Below are positions 48,619-62,938 of a stretch of 64,000 bases of DNA, in pieces. How positions within the stretch are numbered: position 1 is the stretch's first letter; each line of letters opens with the position of its first letter. The stretch is from Curvibacter sp. (GTDB lineage Bacteria; Pseudomonadota; Gammaproteobacteria; Burkholderiales; Burkholderiaceae_C), in contig JAHRYV010000009.1 in assembly GCA_020621965.1 (NCBI GenBank), positions 1 through 64,000 on the forward strand. The letters are read 5' to 3'. The position numbers were made by a program, and so were the translations under genes. The notes under the pieces were generated by a model. The model worked only from the letters and a program-made list of their open reading frames with translations, did no database searches and was not told the origin of the DNA.

Positions 48619-50454
48619 ATGAGCGGCGCGCTGGTGGGGTTGCGGATCGATGGCGGGAACAAGCTGATGCGGCTGCACGGCGAGCGCAGCTGTGCAGGCG
48701 TGCTCACCGCCTTGCTGGACTACCTGCGCGGCGTCGACGACGTCCGCCTGGGTACCTATGCGCGCACGCTGAAGATGGTGGAGCCGGCGCACGGCCCTTT
48801 CCCCGACGAGGCTGCCCGGGCCGTGCTGCAAGCCTTTTTCGAAGACCGTTTCGGCGAGAGCTTCCGGCCACAGACCTGGGCCGAAGCCTTTGCCGCCTTG
48901 CCCGAGCTGGAGGGCTGGCATGCGGGCGCGCCCTACCTGCCGGCGGCCAGCCTGGACAGCTGCGGCGACGTGACCTGGGGCTTTCTGATCGACCTCGATG
49001 CCGATGCGCTGCAGATCTTCGTCAACCGCAATGCGCGTTTTCATTGGCGTGACATGGCCGGCTCCCAGCCCGCCTACTGCACCCTGTCCCTGGCCCACGC
49101 GCGCCAGTTGACGGTGCCAGACCTCGAGGCGCTGCACGGCCTGCTGCAGCAGCATTCCTACTCCGATGGCATCGATCCGGTCCTGCCGCTGCGCGATGCC
49201 GAGTCCGCGCCCTTTCCCGGCCCCGGCGCCTGGCAGGCGCGGCTCAGGCTGGCGCACGGGCGCGTGCGGCTGCTGCTCGAGCGCGGATCGCTGCGCGCCA
49301 GGGTCCGGCAGGTCGGCGAACTCAGGCTGGACGATCCCCACTGCGGGGCCCTGCTGCGCGCAGCGCTGGATCCGCCGGTGCTGGCGCTGGCGCAATCCAT
49401 CTACGGGCCGGGGGCGCGCCTCGGGCAGCTCGCCCAGGTGGCGACGCAGCTGCCTGCGCTGCCCTTCGCCCCTGGCGATGGCGGCCTGCCCCTGCTCGAC
49501 CTGGGCCTGAGCCCGGCCTGCGGGCTGAGCCTGCCGCTGGGGCCGGCTTTCTTCGATGCGGTGCGCGCACGTTTCCTGGCCGCCGGCATGAGCGCGCAAG
49601 GCTGGCGTTTCCTGATCAAGCAGGACAACGCGGTGCTGCGCTTCGTGCTGCAGTTCTTCCCGCCGTCGGCGCGCATCCTGGGCAGCTTTGCCCATTTCGT
49701 CAACCTGCTGGCCAGCGCGCTGCAAAACGAGGCGCTGCGGATCGAGCGCTGCCAGCCGGCGCTGCGCGGTGTCGAGCGCATCCTCGACCGTACACGCGGG
49801 CGCCCCGGCCCCTTGCGGGAAGAAAACGCGCGCATCTTCCTGCGCGCCATCATGCGCGCGCGCCTGTCCGGGGATGAAGAGGCCAACCTGGCCCACGAGG
49901 CGCAGGACGTGTCCGACTTCGTCTACGCCCACACGGTGGTGCTCAAGGGCGCGTCCTGGCGCTCGCTGTGCCGCCGCTCCGATGCCTGGCACCGGGCGCT
50001 GCTGATCACGGTCGACCCCGACAAGGACGTGCGCTGGCCGGCGCTGCTGCCGGTGTACCGCACGGGCCCCTTCCTCGCGGTCGAGCTCGATTGCGGCTTC
50101 CTGCTGGCCGAGGACGGCCTGGAGCAGCGCCACTGCATCGGCACCTATGCCAATGCCTGCGCCAGCGGCGCCACCCGGGTGTTCTCGCTGCGCCGCGACG
50201 GCCGGCGCACCGCCACCATCGAACTGCAGCGCGGCCATGACGGCGCCTGGCGCATGGTTCAGATCCGTGGCAAGGCCAATACGGTGGTGTGCGACCCGGC
50301 CATCCTGGAGGCGGCCGACCAGGTGAGCCAAAGTTATGCGGAGGCGGCACGCACGCGCGAGCACGCGGAGTTTGCGCGGGCGCGCGAACGCGGCCCGGCG
50401 AGCGGTTACCTGTCGCCCGCGCTCCCGATCCAGGGGGAGTACTGGACCGGCTAG
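48619..50454 (+). CDS. PcfJ domain-like protein
   Basis: C-terminal EDGLEQRHCIGTYANACASGATRVFSLRRDGRRTATIELQ pattern typical of PcfJ-like proteins. Confidence 0.72.
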   Translation: MSGALVGLRIDGGNKLMRLHGERSCAGVLTALLDYLRGVDDVRLGTYARTLKMVEPAHGPFPDEAARAVLQAFFEDRFGESFRPQTWAEAFAALPELEGWHAGAPYLPAASLDSCGDVTWGFLIDLDADALQIFVNRNARFHWRDMAGSQPAYCTLSLAHARQLTVPDLEALHGLLQQHSYSDGIDPVLPLRDAESAPFPGPGAWQARLRLAHGRVRLLLERGSLRARVRQVGELRLDDPHCGALLRAALDPPVLALAQSIYGPGARLGQLAQVATQLPALPFAPGDGGLPLLDLGLSPACGLSLPLGPAFFDAVRARFLAAGMSAQGWRFLIKQDNAVLRFVLQFFPPSARILGSFAHFVNLLASALQNEALRIERCQPALRGVERILDRTRGRPGPLREENARIFLRAIMRARLSGDEEANLAHEAQDVSDFVYAHTVVLKGASWRSLCRRSDAWHRALLITVDPDKDVRWPALLPVYRTGPFLAVELDCGFLLAEDGLEQRHCIGTYANACASGATRVFSLRRDGRRTATIELQRGHDGAWRMVQIRGKANTVVCDPAILEAADQVSQSYAEAARTREHAEFARARERGPASGYLSPALPIQGEYWTG

Positions 50455-50463
50455 CCGGTCCGC

Positions 50464-50485
50464 CGCGCGGCCCGCAGGCCGCGCG
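50464..50485. terminator. GC-rich hairpin CGCGCGGCC-cgca-GGCCGCGCG between convergent genes
   Basis: Perfect 9-bp stem, 4-nt loop. Confidence 0.45.
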
Positions 50486-50491
50486 CTCGCC

Positions 50492-52111
50492 TCACTCCCA
50501 CTCGATGGTGGCCGGCGGCTTGGAGCTGACGTCGTAGGTGACGCGGTTGATGCCGCGCACCTCGTTGATGATGCGGCTGGAGACCTTCTTGAGCAGGCTG
50601 TAGGGCAGCTCAGCCCAGTCGGCGGTCATGAAGTCGCTGGTCTGCACGGCGCGCAGGGCCACCACGTAGTCGTAGGTGCGGCCGTCGCCCATCACGCCCA
50701 CGCTCTTGACCGGCAGGAAGACCGTGAACGCCTGGCTGGTCAGGTCGTACCAGGTCTTGCCGGAGATCGGATCGATGGTGGAGCGCAGCTCCTCGATGAA
50801 GATGGCGTCGGCGCGGCGCAGCAGGTCGGCGTAATCCTTCTTCACTTCACCCAGGATGCGCACGCCCAGGCCCGGGCCCGGGAAGGGATGGCGGTACACC
50901 ATGTCGTGCGGCAGGCCCAGGGCCACGCCCAGCTCGCGCACCTCGTCCTTGAACAGGTCGCGCAGCGGCTCCAGCAGCTTGAGGCCCAGTTGTTCCGGCA
51001 GGCCGCCCACGTTGTGGTGGCTCTTGATGGTGACGGCCTTCTTGCTCTTGGCGCCACCCGATTCGATGACGTCCGGATAAATCGTGCCCTGGGCCAGGAA
51101 GGTCGCGCCCTTGTGACCGGTGCCGCTGGCCTTGAGCTTGGCCGCCTCGGCCTTGAAGACGTCGACGAACAGGCCGCCGATGATCTTGCGTTTGGCCTCC
51201 GGGTCGCTGACGCCGGCCAGCTTGCCCAGGAACAGCTCGCTGGCGTCGACGCGGATCACCTTGGCGTGCAGCTTGCCGGCAAACATGTCCATGACCATGT
51301 CGCCCTCGTTCAGGCGCAGCAGGCCATGGTCGACGAAGACGCAGGTCAGCTGCTCGCCGATGGCGCGGTGGATCAGCGCCGCCGCCACGGACGAATCGAC
51401 GCCGCCGGACAGGCCGAGGATCACCTCTTCGTCGCCCACCTGCTTGCGGATGGCCGCCACCGCCTCGGCCACGTGGTCGCGCATGACCCAGTCCGGCCGG
51501 GTGCCGCAGATCTCCAGCACAAAGCGCTCCAGGATGGCGCGGCCCTGCACGGTGTGGGTGACTTCGGGGTGGAACTGCACGGCGTAGAAGCGGCGCTGCT
51601 CATCCGCCATGCCGGCGATGGGGCAGCTCGGCGTGCTGGCCATGAGCTTGAAGCCGGGCGGGAACTCGGTGACCTTGTCGCCGTGGCTCATCCAGACCTT
51701 GAGCATGCCGTGGCCTTCGGGCGTCGTGAAGTCGGCGATGTCCTTGAGCAGCGCGGTGTGGCCATGGGCGCGCACCTCGGCGTAGCCGAATTCGCGCTGG
51801 TGGCCGCTTTCGACCTTGCCGCCCAACTGCTGCGCCATGGTCTGCATGCCGTAGCAGATGCCCAGCACCGGCACGCCGAGTTGGAACACGGCGTCCGGCG
51901 CCTTGTCGGTCGATTCCTCGTAGACGCTGGCATGGCTGCCCGAGAGGATCACCCCCTTGAGCTGGCCGTCGGCGGCGAACTGGCGCACCCAGTCGTCCGT
52001 CACGTCGCAGGGATGGACCTCGCAGTACACATGGGCTTCGCGCACCCGGCGCGCGATCAGCTGCGTGACCTGGGAGCCGAAATCGAGGATGAGGATCTTC
52101 TGGTGTTGCAT
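50492..52111 (-). CDS. guaA: GMP synthase (glutamine-hydrolyzing)
   Basis: [61 protein letters not shown]-terminus. Confidence 0.97.
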   Translation of the reverse strand: MQHQKILILDFGSQVTQLIARRVREAHVYCEVHPCDVTDDWVRQFAADGQLKGVILSGSHASVYEESTDKAPDAVFQLGVPVLGICYGMQTMAQQLGGKVESGHQREFGYAEVRAHGHTALLKDIADFTTPEGHGMLKVWMSHGDKVTEFPPGFKLMASTPSCPIAGMADEQRRFYAVQFHPEVTHTVQGRAILERFVLEICGTRPDWVMRDHVAEAVAAIRKQVGDEEVILGLSGGVDSSVAAALIHRAIGEQLTCVFVDHGLLRLNEGDMVMDMFAGKLHAKVIRVDASELFLGKLAGVSDPEAKRKIIGGLFVDVFKAEAAKLKASGTGHKGATFLAQGTIYPDVIESGGAKSKKAVTIKSHHNVGGLPEQLGLKLLEPLRDLFKDEVRELGVALGLPHDMVYRHPFPGPGLGVRILGEVKKDYADLLRRADAIFIEELRSTIDPISGKTWYDLTSQAFTVFLPVKSVGVMGDGRTYDYVVALRAVQTSDFMTADWAELPYSLLKKVSSRIINEVRGINRVTYDVSSKPPATIEWE

Positions 52112-52120
52112 GGCGTTCTA

Positions 52121-52160
52121 AAAGGCAAAGGCCCGAACGCCAAGGGGTGGGTTCGGGCCT
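52121..52160 (-). terminator. Intrinsic terminator/attenuator between guaB and guaA
   Basis: aggcccgaac-N12-gttcgggcct, perfect 10-bp stem; T-containing tract on the minus strand (ttgcctttt). Confidence 0.6.
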
Positions 52161-52174
52161 GTGTTTGAAGGCGG

Positions 52175-54268
<2,094 letters not shown>

Positions 54269-54275
54269 CCCGGCC

Positions 54276-54611
54276 TCAGTAGCCGGCCTTGGCGCCGGCG
54301 CGCCGCTTGGCAAACAGCCCGGTCGTGCGTGCCCCCTGGGTGGCAAAGCGTTCCCGCCGCGCGACCTTGGGGTCGACCCGCAGCGGCCGGTAGATTTCCA
54401 CCCGGTCCCGGTCGCGCAACAGCTGTTCGCGTGTCGCCTTGCGGCCCCAGATGCCCACGGTGGCATGGTCCAGATCCAGTTCCGGATACATCGTGGCCAG
54501 GCCACTGGCCTGCAGGGCCTGGGCCAGCGTGGCGCCGGCCAGCAGGCGCAGGCGCAGTTCGCACACCTGGCGCGCGGCCGGGGCATAGGCGACGACCACC
54601 TCGATGTCCAT
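54276..54611 (-). CDS. rnfH: RnfH family protein
   Basis: IEVVVAYAPAARQVCELRLRLLAGATLAQALQASG...VGIWGRKATREQLLRDRDRVEIYRPLRVDPK. Confidence 0.9.
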   Translation of the reverse strand: MDIEVVVAYAPAARQVCELRLRLLAGATLAQALQASGLATMYPELDLDHATVGIWGRKATREQLLRDRDRVEIYRPLRVDPKVARRERFATQGARTTGLFAKRRAGAKAGY

Positions 54612-54612
54612 C

Positions 54613-55056
54613 TCAGCCCCCATAAACCTGCTCGGCCCGCTTGACGAAAGCGTCGACCATGCTGGCGGCGATCTTGTCGAAGACCGGCCCCACCAGCTTG
54701 CCCAGCAAGGCGTTGGAAAAACCGTAGTTCAGCGTCAGCTCGACCTTGCAGGCCCGCTGGCCGCCCTCGCCCACCGGCAGGAACTTCCACTGGCCATGGA
54801 GCTGGGAGAACGGGCCGTTGATCAGTTCCATCTTCACGGCGCTGCCCGGCAGGTGGGTGTTGCGGGTGGTGAAGGTCTGGCGCACGCCGCTGAAGGCGAT
54901 GCCGACCTCGGCCGTCACCCCGCCATCGTGGGCCTCCAGCACGCGGGCGTGGTCGCACCAGGGCAGGAACTTGGGATAGTCGGCCACGCCGGTGACCAGC
55001 TCGTACATTTCCTGCGGGCTGTACCAGATCAGAACGGACTTGTGCACGGTTTTCAT
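54613..55056 (-). CDS. RatA/Coq10-like START-domain protein
   Basis: [34 protein letters not shown]. Confidence 0.92.
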   Translation of the reverse strand: MKTVHKSVLIWYSPQEMYELVTGVADYPKFLPWCDHARVLEAHDGGVTAEVGIAFSGVRQTFTTRNTHLPGSAVKMELINGPFSQLHGQWKFLPVGEGGQRACKVELTLNYGFSNALLGKLVGPVFDKIAASMVDAFVKRAEQVYGG

Positions 55057-55120
55057 AGAATGCAGGGCTCGCAGGCCTAGACTGAATTGTAAGTTTGGCA
55101 GCTGCCCCTATCTGACCCCC

Positions 55121-55594
55121 ATGGCCAAAAAACCCGAAACACCCGCCCGCATCGCTGAAAACAAGAAGGCGGCCTTCAATTACTTCTTCGAGGAACGCTT
55201 CGAGGCCGGCATGGTGCTGGAGGGCTGGGAGGTCAAGGCCGTGCGCGAAGGCAAGGTCCAGCTGACCGACGGCTACGTGGTGATCCGCGGTGGCGAGCTC
55301 TACATCATCGGCGTCCTGATCAACCCGCTCAAGAGCGCCTCCACCCACGTCAACCCCGAAGCCGCGCGCACGCGCAAGCTGCTGCTGCACAAGGAAGAGA
55401 TCCGTCGCCTGATCGGCAAGGTCGAGCAAAAAGGCTACACCCTGGTGCCGATCAACCTGCACTGGAAGAACGGCCGCGTCAAATGCGAGATCGCCCTGGC
55501 CAAGGGCAAGGCCGAACACGACAAGCGCGACACCATCAAGGACCGCGAAGGCAGGCGCGAGGTGGAGCGGGCCATGAAAAACCGCAGTCGCTGA
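55121..55594 (+). CDS. smpB: SsrA-binding protein
   Basis: [38 protein letters not shown]...[13 protein letters not shown]. Confidence 0.97.
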   Translation: MAKKPETPARIAENKKAAFNYFFEERFEAGMVLEGWEVKAVREGKVQLTDGYVVIRGGELYIIGVLINPLKSASTHVNPEAARTRKLLLHKEEIRRLIGKVEQKGYTLVPINLHWKNGRVKCEIALAKGKAEHDKRDTIKDREGRREVERAMKNRSR

Positions 55595-55676
55595 TTTTTC
55601 TGTGGCGGGCTGGAATAAACCCGGGTCGGCCAGCGTTTATCTCTTTGTGCACGCCTTTGTGCGCAAACCACCGGAG

Positions 55677-56078
55677 ATGAACATGCCATTGACCGCCTCC
55701 CGCGCCAAGCGCGCCTTCCTGACCCTTACCCTGAGCGCGGCCCTGCTGGCCGGCTGCGCTGCCATGGCCGGTGCCCCGGCCCAGGTGACCGATGGCGTGC
55801 TGACCGGCCCCACGGGCATGACCCTCTATACCTTCGACCGGGACGCGGCCGGCAGCGGCAAATCGGTCTGCAACGGCCCCTGCGCGACCAACTGGCCGCC
55901 ACTGCTGGCCGGAGACATGGACCAGGCCAGCGGCGACTACAGCATCATCACCCGCGACGACGGCAAGAAGCAGTGGGCCTTCAAGGGCAAGCCGCTGTAC
56001 TACTGGAGCAAGGACAGCAAACCGGGCGACCGCACGGGGGACGGCGTCAACAAGGTCTGGCAGCTCGCGCGGCCTTGA
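55677..56078 (+). CDS. COG4315-like lipoprotein with tandem short repeat motifs (copy A)
   Basis: LLAGCAA lipobox; GMTLYTFDRD...CATNWPPL...QWAFKGKPLYYWSKDSKPGDRTGDGV. Confidence 0.85.
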   Translation: MNMPLTASRAKRAFLTLTLSAALLAGCAAMAGAPAQVTDGVLTGPTGMTLYTFDRDAAGSGKSVCNGPCATNWPPLLAGDMDQASGDYSIITRDDGKKQWAFKGKPLYYWSKDSKPGDRTGDGVNKVWQLARP

Positions 56079-56102
56079 AGCCCGGGCTATAACGCCTGAG
56101 TG

Positions 56103-56627
56103 ATGAACCGCCAGCCGCTGATCGACCAGATTCCCGCCTTGCGCCGCTACGCGCGCGCGCTGACCGGGGACGCCTGGGCGGCCGACGATCTGGTGCAGGA
56201 CACGCTGGAGCGGGCCTGTGCCAAATGGCGTCTCTGGCTGGCGGGCTCGGATCTGCGGGCCTGGCTGTTCACGCTCATGCACAACCTGTACGTGAGCCAG
56301 GTTCGCCACCGCCTGCGCCAGGGCGAGCTGGCCCAGCCGCAGGATCTGGCGGAGCTGGCCCAGGAACCGGCGGCGCCCGCCAGCGGCGCCGACAGCGCCA
56401 TCGACCTGCAGCGCTGCCTGCTGCGCCTGCCCGAGGAGCAGCGCGTGGTGCTCCTGCTGGTCACGCTGGAAGACCTCTCTTATGCCGAGGTCGCACGGAT
56501 CACGGGTGTGCCCGTGGGCACCGTGATGTCGCGCCTGTCGCGCGCACGCAGCCGGCTGCAGGAACTGATGGCGGCGTCCGCGGTTGCTGCCGGCTCCGTG
56601 GCCCCGCCCCTGCGGCGCCTGAAATGA
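56103..56627 (+). CDS. ECF sigma-70 family RNA polymerase sigma factor
   Basis: DDLVQDTLERA, LPEEQRVVLLLVTLEDLSYAEVARITGVPVGTVMSRLSRARSRL. Confidence 0.93.
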   Translation: MNRQPLIDQIPALRRYARALTGDAWAADDLVQDTLERACAKWRLWLAGSDLRAWLFTLMHNLYVSQVRHRLRQGELAQPQDLAELAQEPAAPASGADSAIDLQRCLLRLPEEQRVVLLLVTLEDLSYAEVARITGVPVGTVMSRLSRARSRLQELMAASAVAAGSVAPPLRRLK

Positions 56628-56643
56628 GGAACTGAAGATCGCC

Positions 56644-57453
56644 ATGGATAAGCGCCCCGCTCCCCCCGTCCTTGAAGAGGAACTGCATGCCCTGCTCGAC
56701 GGCCGGCTCGACGCCACCGCGCGCACCGACCTTGAGCAGCGGCTGGCGCGGGACCCGGCGGCCAGCGCCACGCTGCAGGCCTGGCAAGGCCAACGCGAGG
56801 CCCTGCGCCGCCTGCATGGGGAGGTGCTGGACGAACCCGTGCCGGCGTCCCTGCTGGCGGCGGCCGGCCAGGCGCAACAGACCCGCGAGCAGCTGCAGCA
56901 ATGGTGGCGCTGGGGCGGCGTGGCCGCCGGCGTGACCCTGGCCTTCGGCCTGGGCTGGTTCATGCACGGGCAACAGCCGCTGTCGCCGGGTTCCCAGCTG
57001 GCCCGCCAGCAGCCGGCACGCGAATTCGTGCAGCAGGCCGCCCTTGCCCACGCCGTTTATGCGCCAGAAGTTCGTCATCCGGTGGAGGTGGGCGCGGCGC
57101 AGGAGGAACACCTGGTGCAGTGGCTGTCCAAGCGCCTGGGCCGTCCGCTCAAGCTGCCCCGTCTGAACGAGCGGGGTTACGAGTTGATGGGCGGCCGCCT
57201 GCTGCCCGGCAGCGACGGTGCGCGGGCCCAGTTCATGTACCAGAATGCGGGCGGCGAACGGGTCACCCTGTACTTGGGCAGCACGCCCGGGCAGCTGGGG
57301 GCGGCGGCCGAGGTCACCGAATTCCGCTACAGCACCGACGGCCCGGTGCCCGGCTTCTACTGGGTCGACGAGGGCTTTGCCTATGCGCTGTCGGGCCCCT
57401 TGACACGCCAGCAGCTGCTGCAGCTGGCGCAGGCCGTCCATCACCAGTTGTGA
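56644..57453 (+). CDS. Anti-sigma factor
   Basis: ELHALLDGRLDATARTDLEQRLARDP zinc-finger-like N-terminus, single TM (VAAGVTLAFGLGWFM). Confidence 0.85.
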   Translation: MDKRPAPPVLEEELHALLDGRLDATARTDLEQRLARDPAASATLQAWQGQREALRRLHGEVLDEPVPASLLAAAGQAQQTREQLQQWWRWGGVAAGVTLAFGLGWFMHGQQPLSPGSQLARQQPAREFVQQAALAHAVYAPEVRHPVEVGAAQEEHLVQWLSKRLGRPLKLPRLNERGYELMGGRLLPGSDGARAQFMYQNAGGERVTLYLGSTPGQLGAAAEVTEFRYSTDGPVPGFYWVDEGFAYALSGPLTRQQLLQLAQAVHHQL

Positions 57454-57563
57454 GCCCAAGCCGCCGCCCCGTGCGGCTGACATGAAACTGCAATATCGCT
57501 GACATACAAACGGGGGGACGCCTGGGCGCTGAGCCAGGTGTTCTCAACCCTAGGAGTACCTGA

Positions 57564-57956
57564 ATGAAAAAATCGATTGTTATCCTGGCCTCTGTCGTGC
57601 TGGCCACCCTGCTGAGCGCCTGCGGCACCCTCTCCGGCTCGGCTTCCGGCAGCCTGCCCTCCAAGGCGGCCGACGGCACCCTGGTCGGCGCCAACGGCAT
57701 GACCCTGTACACCTTCAAGAAGGACGGCAAGAACACGGGCATGTCGGAGTGTTATGAGCAGTGCGCCACCAACTGGCCGCCGCTGACGGTCCAGCCCGAT
57801 GAGCACCCGACCCAGGAGTACACCCAGATCATCCGCATGGATGGCAGCCGCCAGTGGGCCTACCAGGGCCAGCCGCTCTATTTCTACGCCAAGGATGCCA
57901 AGCCCGGCGACAAGCTGGGTGATGGCGTGGGTGGCAACTGGAACGTCGCCAAATAA
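57564..57956 (+). CDS. COG4315-like lipoprotein (copy B)
   Basis: LLSACGT lipobox; GMTLYTFKKD...CATNWPPL...QWAYQGQPLYFYAKDAKPGDKLGDGV. Confidence 0.85.
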   Translation: MKKSIVILASVVLATLLSACGTLSGSASGSLPSKAADGTLVGANGMTLYTFKKDGKNTGMSECYEQCATNWPPLTVQPDEHPTQEYTQIIRMDGSRQWAYQGQPLYFYAKDAKPGDKLGDGVGGNWNVAK

Positions 57957-58005
57957 GCACCTGTCCCCGCCGGGGGCGATGTTTCCCGACCCCCGTGCGG
58001 ACAAC

Positions 58006-58034
58006 AAAAACCGTGGCGCGCCACGGTTTTTTTT
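58006..58034. terminator. Bidirectional intrinsic terminator
   Basis: aaaaaCCGTGGCGCGCCACGGtttttttt, perfect palindrome between convergent genes. Confidence 0.9.
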
Positions 58035-59148
58035 ATTTCAGCCCCGCCAGCGGGTGCGCGTGCGCCGGCCAGGGCGAGACGAAAAAGCCCTCCACCATCG
58101 CGGGCGTGACATCTTCCAGCTGGGCGGGCTGCCATCTCGGCGCGCGGTCCTTGTCGATCACCAGGGCGCGGATGCCTTCCATGGTGTCGGTCGCGGTCAT
58201 GAAACGCTCCAGGTGGCGCGTGTTGAAGCAGTGGCGCACCATGTCGCGCTCCATGCGCAGTTCGTCGGCCAGCGACATGCCAGCACCGCGGCGGATCTGC
58301 TCCAGCGTCACCTGCAGCATCAGCGGTGCATGGGTGCGCAAGGCCTTGACGGTGCTGGCCGCCCACTCGCCGCTTTCCTCTTCCAGTGCCAACACGATGT
58401 GCAGCACGTCCGGCTGCTCGAAGCAGCGGGCGATGGTGTCCAGCGGCAAGGTCGCGGCGGGCGCTGGTGCGAGGTAGTTCTGCTGCCAGGCCTGCAGGGC
58501 CGCCGCGTCGAAACGCGGCTGGGTCGCCAGCACATCCCAGGCCTCGCCCAGGCGGGCGGCATCGAAACAGCAGTCGGCCAGTTGCAGGGCCAGCGCATCG
58601 CCGGCGCCGACGACCTCGCTGGTCAGGGCCAGCCACTCGCCGCCATGACGCGGGCAACGGGCCAGGAACCAGCCACCGCCCACATCGGGGAACAGGCCGA
58701 TATTGGTCTCGGGCATGGCCATCTTGGTGCGCGGCGTGACGATGCGCAGCTTGGCGCCTTGAGAAATCCCCATGCCACCGCCCATCACGATGCCGTCCAT
58801 GAAGGCGATGTAGGGTTTGGGGTAATGGTGGATCAGGTGGTTGAGCGCGTATTCCTCGGTGAAGAAGTCTTCCAGCTCGGCGTCGCCACGCAGCATGGCC
58901 TGGTGGAAGAAGCGGATGTCACCACCGGCGCAGAAGGCACCGAAGGGCCCCTCCTTGCCCATGCCGCGGATCGCCACGGCCTGCACGGCCGGATCGTCGC
59001 GCCAGGCCAGCAGCGTGGCGGCCAGGGCACGGATCATGGGCAGGGACAGCGCGTTGAGCGCGCGCGGGCGGTTCAGCGTGATGCAGCCGAGCTGGCCGCG
59101 AACTTCGGTTTGCACCTCGGGACAGGTGTAGGCAATCGTATGTGTCAT
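58033..59148 (-). CDS. Enoyl-CoA hydratase/isomerase family (3-hydroxyisobutyryl-CoA hydrolase-like)
   Basis: GCITLNRPRALNALSLPMI, FCAGGDIRFFHQ, YIAFMDGIVMGGGMGISQGAKLRI, PETNIGLFPDVGGGW. Confidence 0.92.
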   Translation of the reverse strand: MTHTIAYTCPEVQTEVRGQLGCITLNRPRALNALSLPMIRALAATLLAWRDDPAVQAVAIRGMGKEGPFGAFCAGGDIRFFHQAMLRGDAELEDFFTEEYALNHLIHHYPKPYIAFMDGIVMGGGMGISQGAKLRIVTPRTKMAMPETNIGLFPDVGGGWFLARCPRHGGEWLALTSEVVGAGDALALQLADCCFDAARLGEAWDVLATQPRFDAAALQAWQQNYLAPAPAATLPLDTIARCFEQPDVLHIVLALEEESGEWAASTVKALRTHAPLMLQVTLEQIRRGAGMSLADELRMERDMVRHCFNTRHLERFMTATDTMEGIRALVIDKDRAPRWQPAQLEDVTPAMVEGFFVSPWPAHAHPLAGLK

Positions 59149-60020
59149 CGTTTCTTGTTCCAGACCAACCATTCGTTCATCAGCAAGGCGCTCAGCACCA
59201 GCGCGCCCCCTTGCAGCACGGCCACCCCCGGCCGTTCACCAGCACCGAGCCAGACCAGCAGGATGCCGAAGAGGATTTCCAGCTGGGCCAGCAGCGAGAT
59301 CTCGGGCGCCTTGAGCACGCGCGCGCAGATCACCAGCAGCGTACACGGAACGGCCAGCTGCACCAGTCCCAGAAGTGCCAGCAGGCCGAGGTCGTGCGCC
59401 GTGGCCTGCAGGGGCAGCGCCAAAGGCAGCGTGGCCAGCGCGGAAAAGACGCCGCCGACCAGCACCGAGGGGATCAGGTCCACGTCCTCCCCCTGGGCGT
59501 GGGCGTGCTGCACCACGATCCAGTTGATGGCCGCCGTCAACGGCACGAACAGGGCCACGACCAGGCCCTGCCAGGCGCCGCCGTCGAGCTGGCGGCCGAA
59601 CATCCAGACCGTGCCCAGGCCCGCCAGCACAATGGCCAGCCAGGTAAACCAGGCGATGCGCTGGCGCAGGAAAACGCGCGCCAGCAGCGCGGTCAGCAGC
59701 GGATTGAGGGAGGAGATCACCAGCACCCCGGCCACGCTGGTCATGGTCAGCGCCAGCATGAAGGAGGTGAACATGGCGCTCCAGCACAGGCCCGACCACC
59801 ACAAGGCGGCCGGCGCCGTGCGCAGCTGGCGCCAGACCGTGGCCGGGCCGCGCCACAGCGGCAGGATGAGCAGCAGCGACAGCGCGGTGAAGAAGCTGCG
59901 CCAGAAAGTGACCTCGAAGCTGCGCGCCGCCTCCAGCTGGCGCGTGACAACACCGGCGATGGACCACATCAGGGTCACCGCCACCATCATCCACACGGCA
60001 CGCCGGTGCGTCAGCCTCAA
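59145..60020 (-). CDS. EamA/DMT superfamily transporter
   Basis: About 10 hydrophobic segments in two halves; overlaps the next gene start. Confidence 0.88.
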   Translation of the reverse strand: MRLTHRRAVWMMVAVTLMWSIAGVVTRQLEAARSFEVTFWRSFFTALSLLLILPLWRGPATVWRQLRTAPAALWWSGLCWSAMFTSFMLALTMTSVAGVLVISSLNPLLTALLARVFLRQRIAWFTWLAIVLAGLGTVWMFGRQLDGGAWQGLVVALFVPLTAAINWIVVQHAHAQGEDVDLIPSVLVGGVFSALATLPLALPLQATAHDLGLLALLGLVQLAVPCTLLVICARVLKAPEISLLAQLEILFGILLVWLGAGERPGVAVLQGGALVLSALLMNEWLVWNKKR

Positions 60021-60159
60021 TTTCTTGATCCGTCGGTATTGACGACCAAGCGACGGGTTCCCAGTTGCCTATCCGGGGGACGCCGTGGAACCGGCTTTGC
60101 CGGGCCACTGGCGTCGTCCCCCTTCCAGGGGGAAGGCGGCCGCAGGCCGACTCAGGGGG

Positions 60160-61985
<1,826 letters not shown>

Positions 61986-61989
<4 letters not shown>

Positions 61990-62936
61990 GGTTGGCTCTC
62001 CAGGATTTGTTGGATTTCGATCGGGCTCAACAGGCGCCCGGGTATGAGTTCACCGGCCTTGACATGGGCGGTGCCCAGCAAGGTGCGGGGGTGGTCGCCG
62101 TAGACGGCCACTTGTTCGGCATCCGGCCAGCTGCCGCGGCGGCGCAGGCCGCTGAGGAAACGACCGGCATTTTCGTCGTCCAGCGTGACGGCGGCATGAC
62201 CTTCCAGCAGCACGTCCACCGGCTTGAGTTGCCGGGGACGTTCGGCCTCGTCCAGGGCTTCGAGCCCTTCCAGGGTCACGCACTGGCTTTGCTCGAAGGG
62301 CCCGGTCGCAATGCGGCGCAGTGCCACCAGATGGCCGCCGCAGCCCAGGGCTTCCCCGATGTCTTCACCGAGGGTGCGGATGTAGGTGCCCTTGCTGCAC
62401 TGCACGCGCAGGCGCAGGAAGGGTTCCTCGCCCTGCAACTGGACGTCCAGCAGCTCCAGCTCGTGGATGACCACGTCGCGGGGCTCCCGCTCCACCGTTT
62501 CGCCCTCGCGGGCATATTCGTACAGCGCCTTGCCGTCCTTCTTCAGGGCGCTGTGCATGGGTGGGATTTGGCGGATCGGTCCCATGAACCGGTCCAGCAC
62601 CTCGACCACCTGGCCCAGGGTGCAGGTCACCGGACGCGTCTCGATGACCTCGCCTTCGGCGTCGGCCGTGCTGGTACGCACGCCCAGGCGTACCGTAGTC
62701 TCGTAGGTCTTGTCGGCGTCCAGGTGCAACTGGCTGAATTTGGTGGCGGCGCCAAAGCAGATGGGCAGCACGCCCGTGGCCAGCGGGTCCAGCGTGCCGG
62801 TGTGGCCGGCCTTTTCGGCGCGCAGCAGCCACTTGGCCTTCTGCAAGGCGTTGTTGCTCGAGAGTCCGAGCGGTTTGTCCAGCAAGAGCACCCCATGCAC
62901 AGGGCGCCGTTGCACCCTGGTGCGTGGCGCTTGCAT
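61986..62936 (-). CDS. truB: tRNA pseudouridine(55) synthase
   Basis: [39 protein letters not shown]. Confidence 0.96.
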
Positions 62937-62938
62937 GC

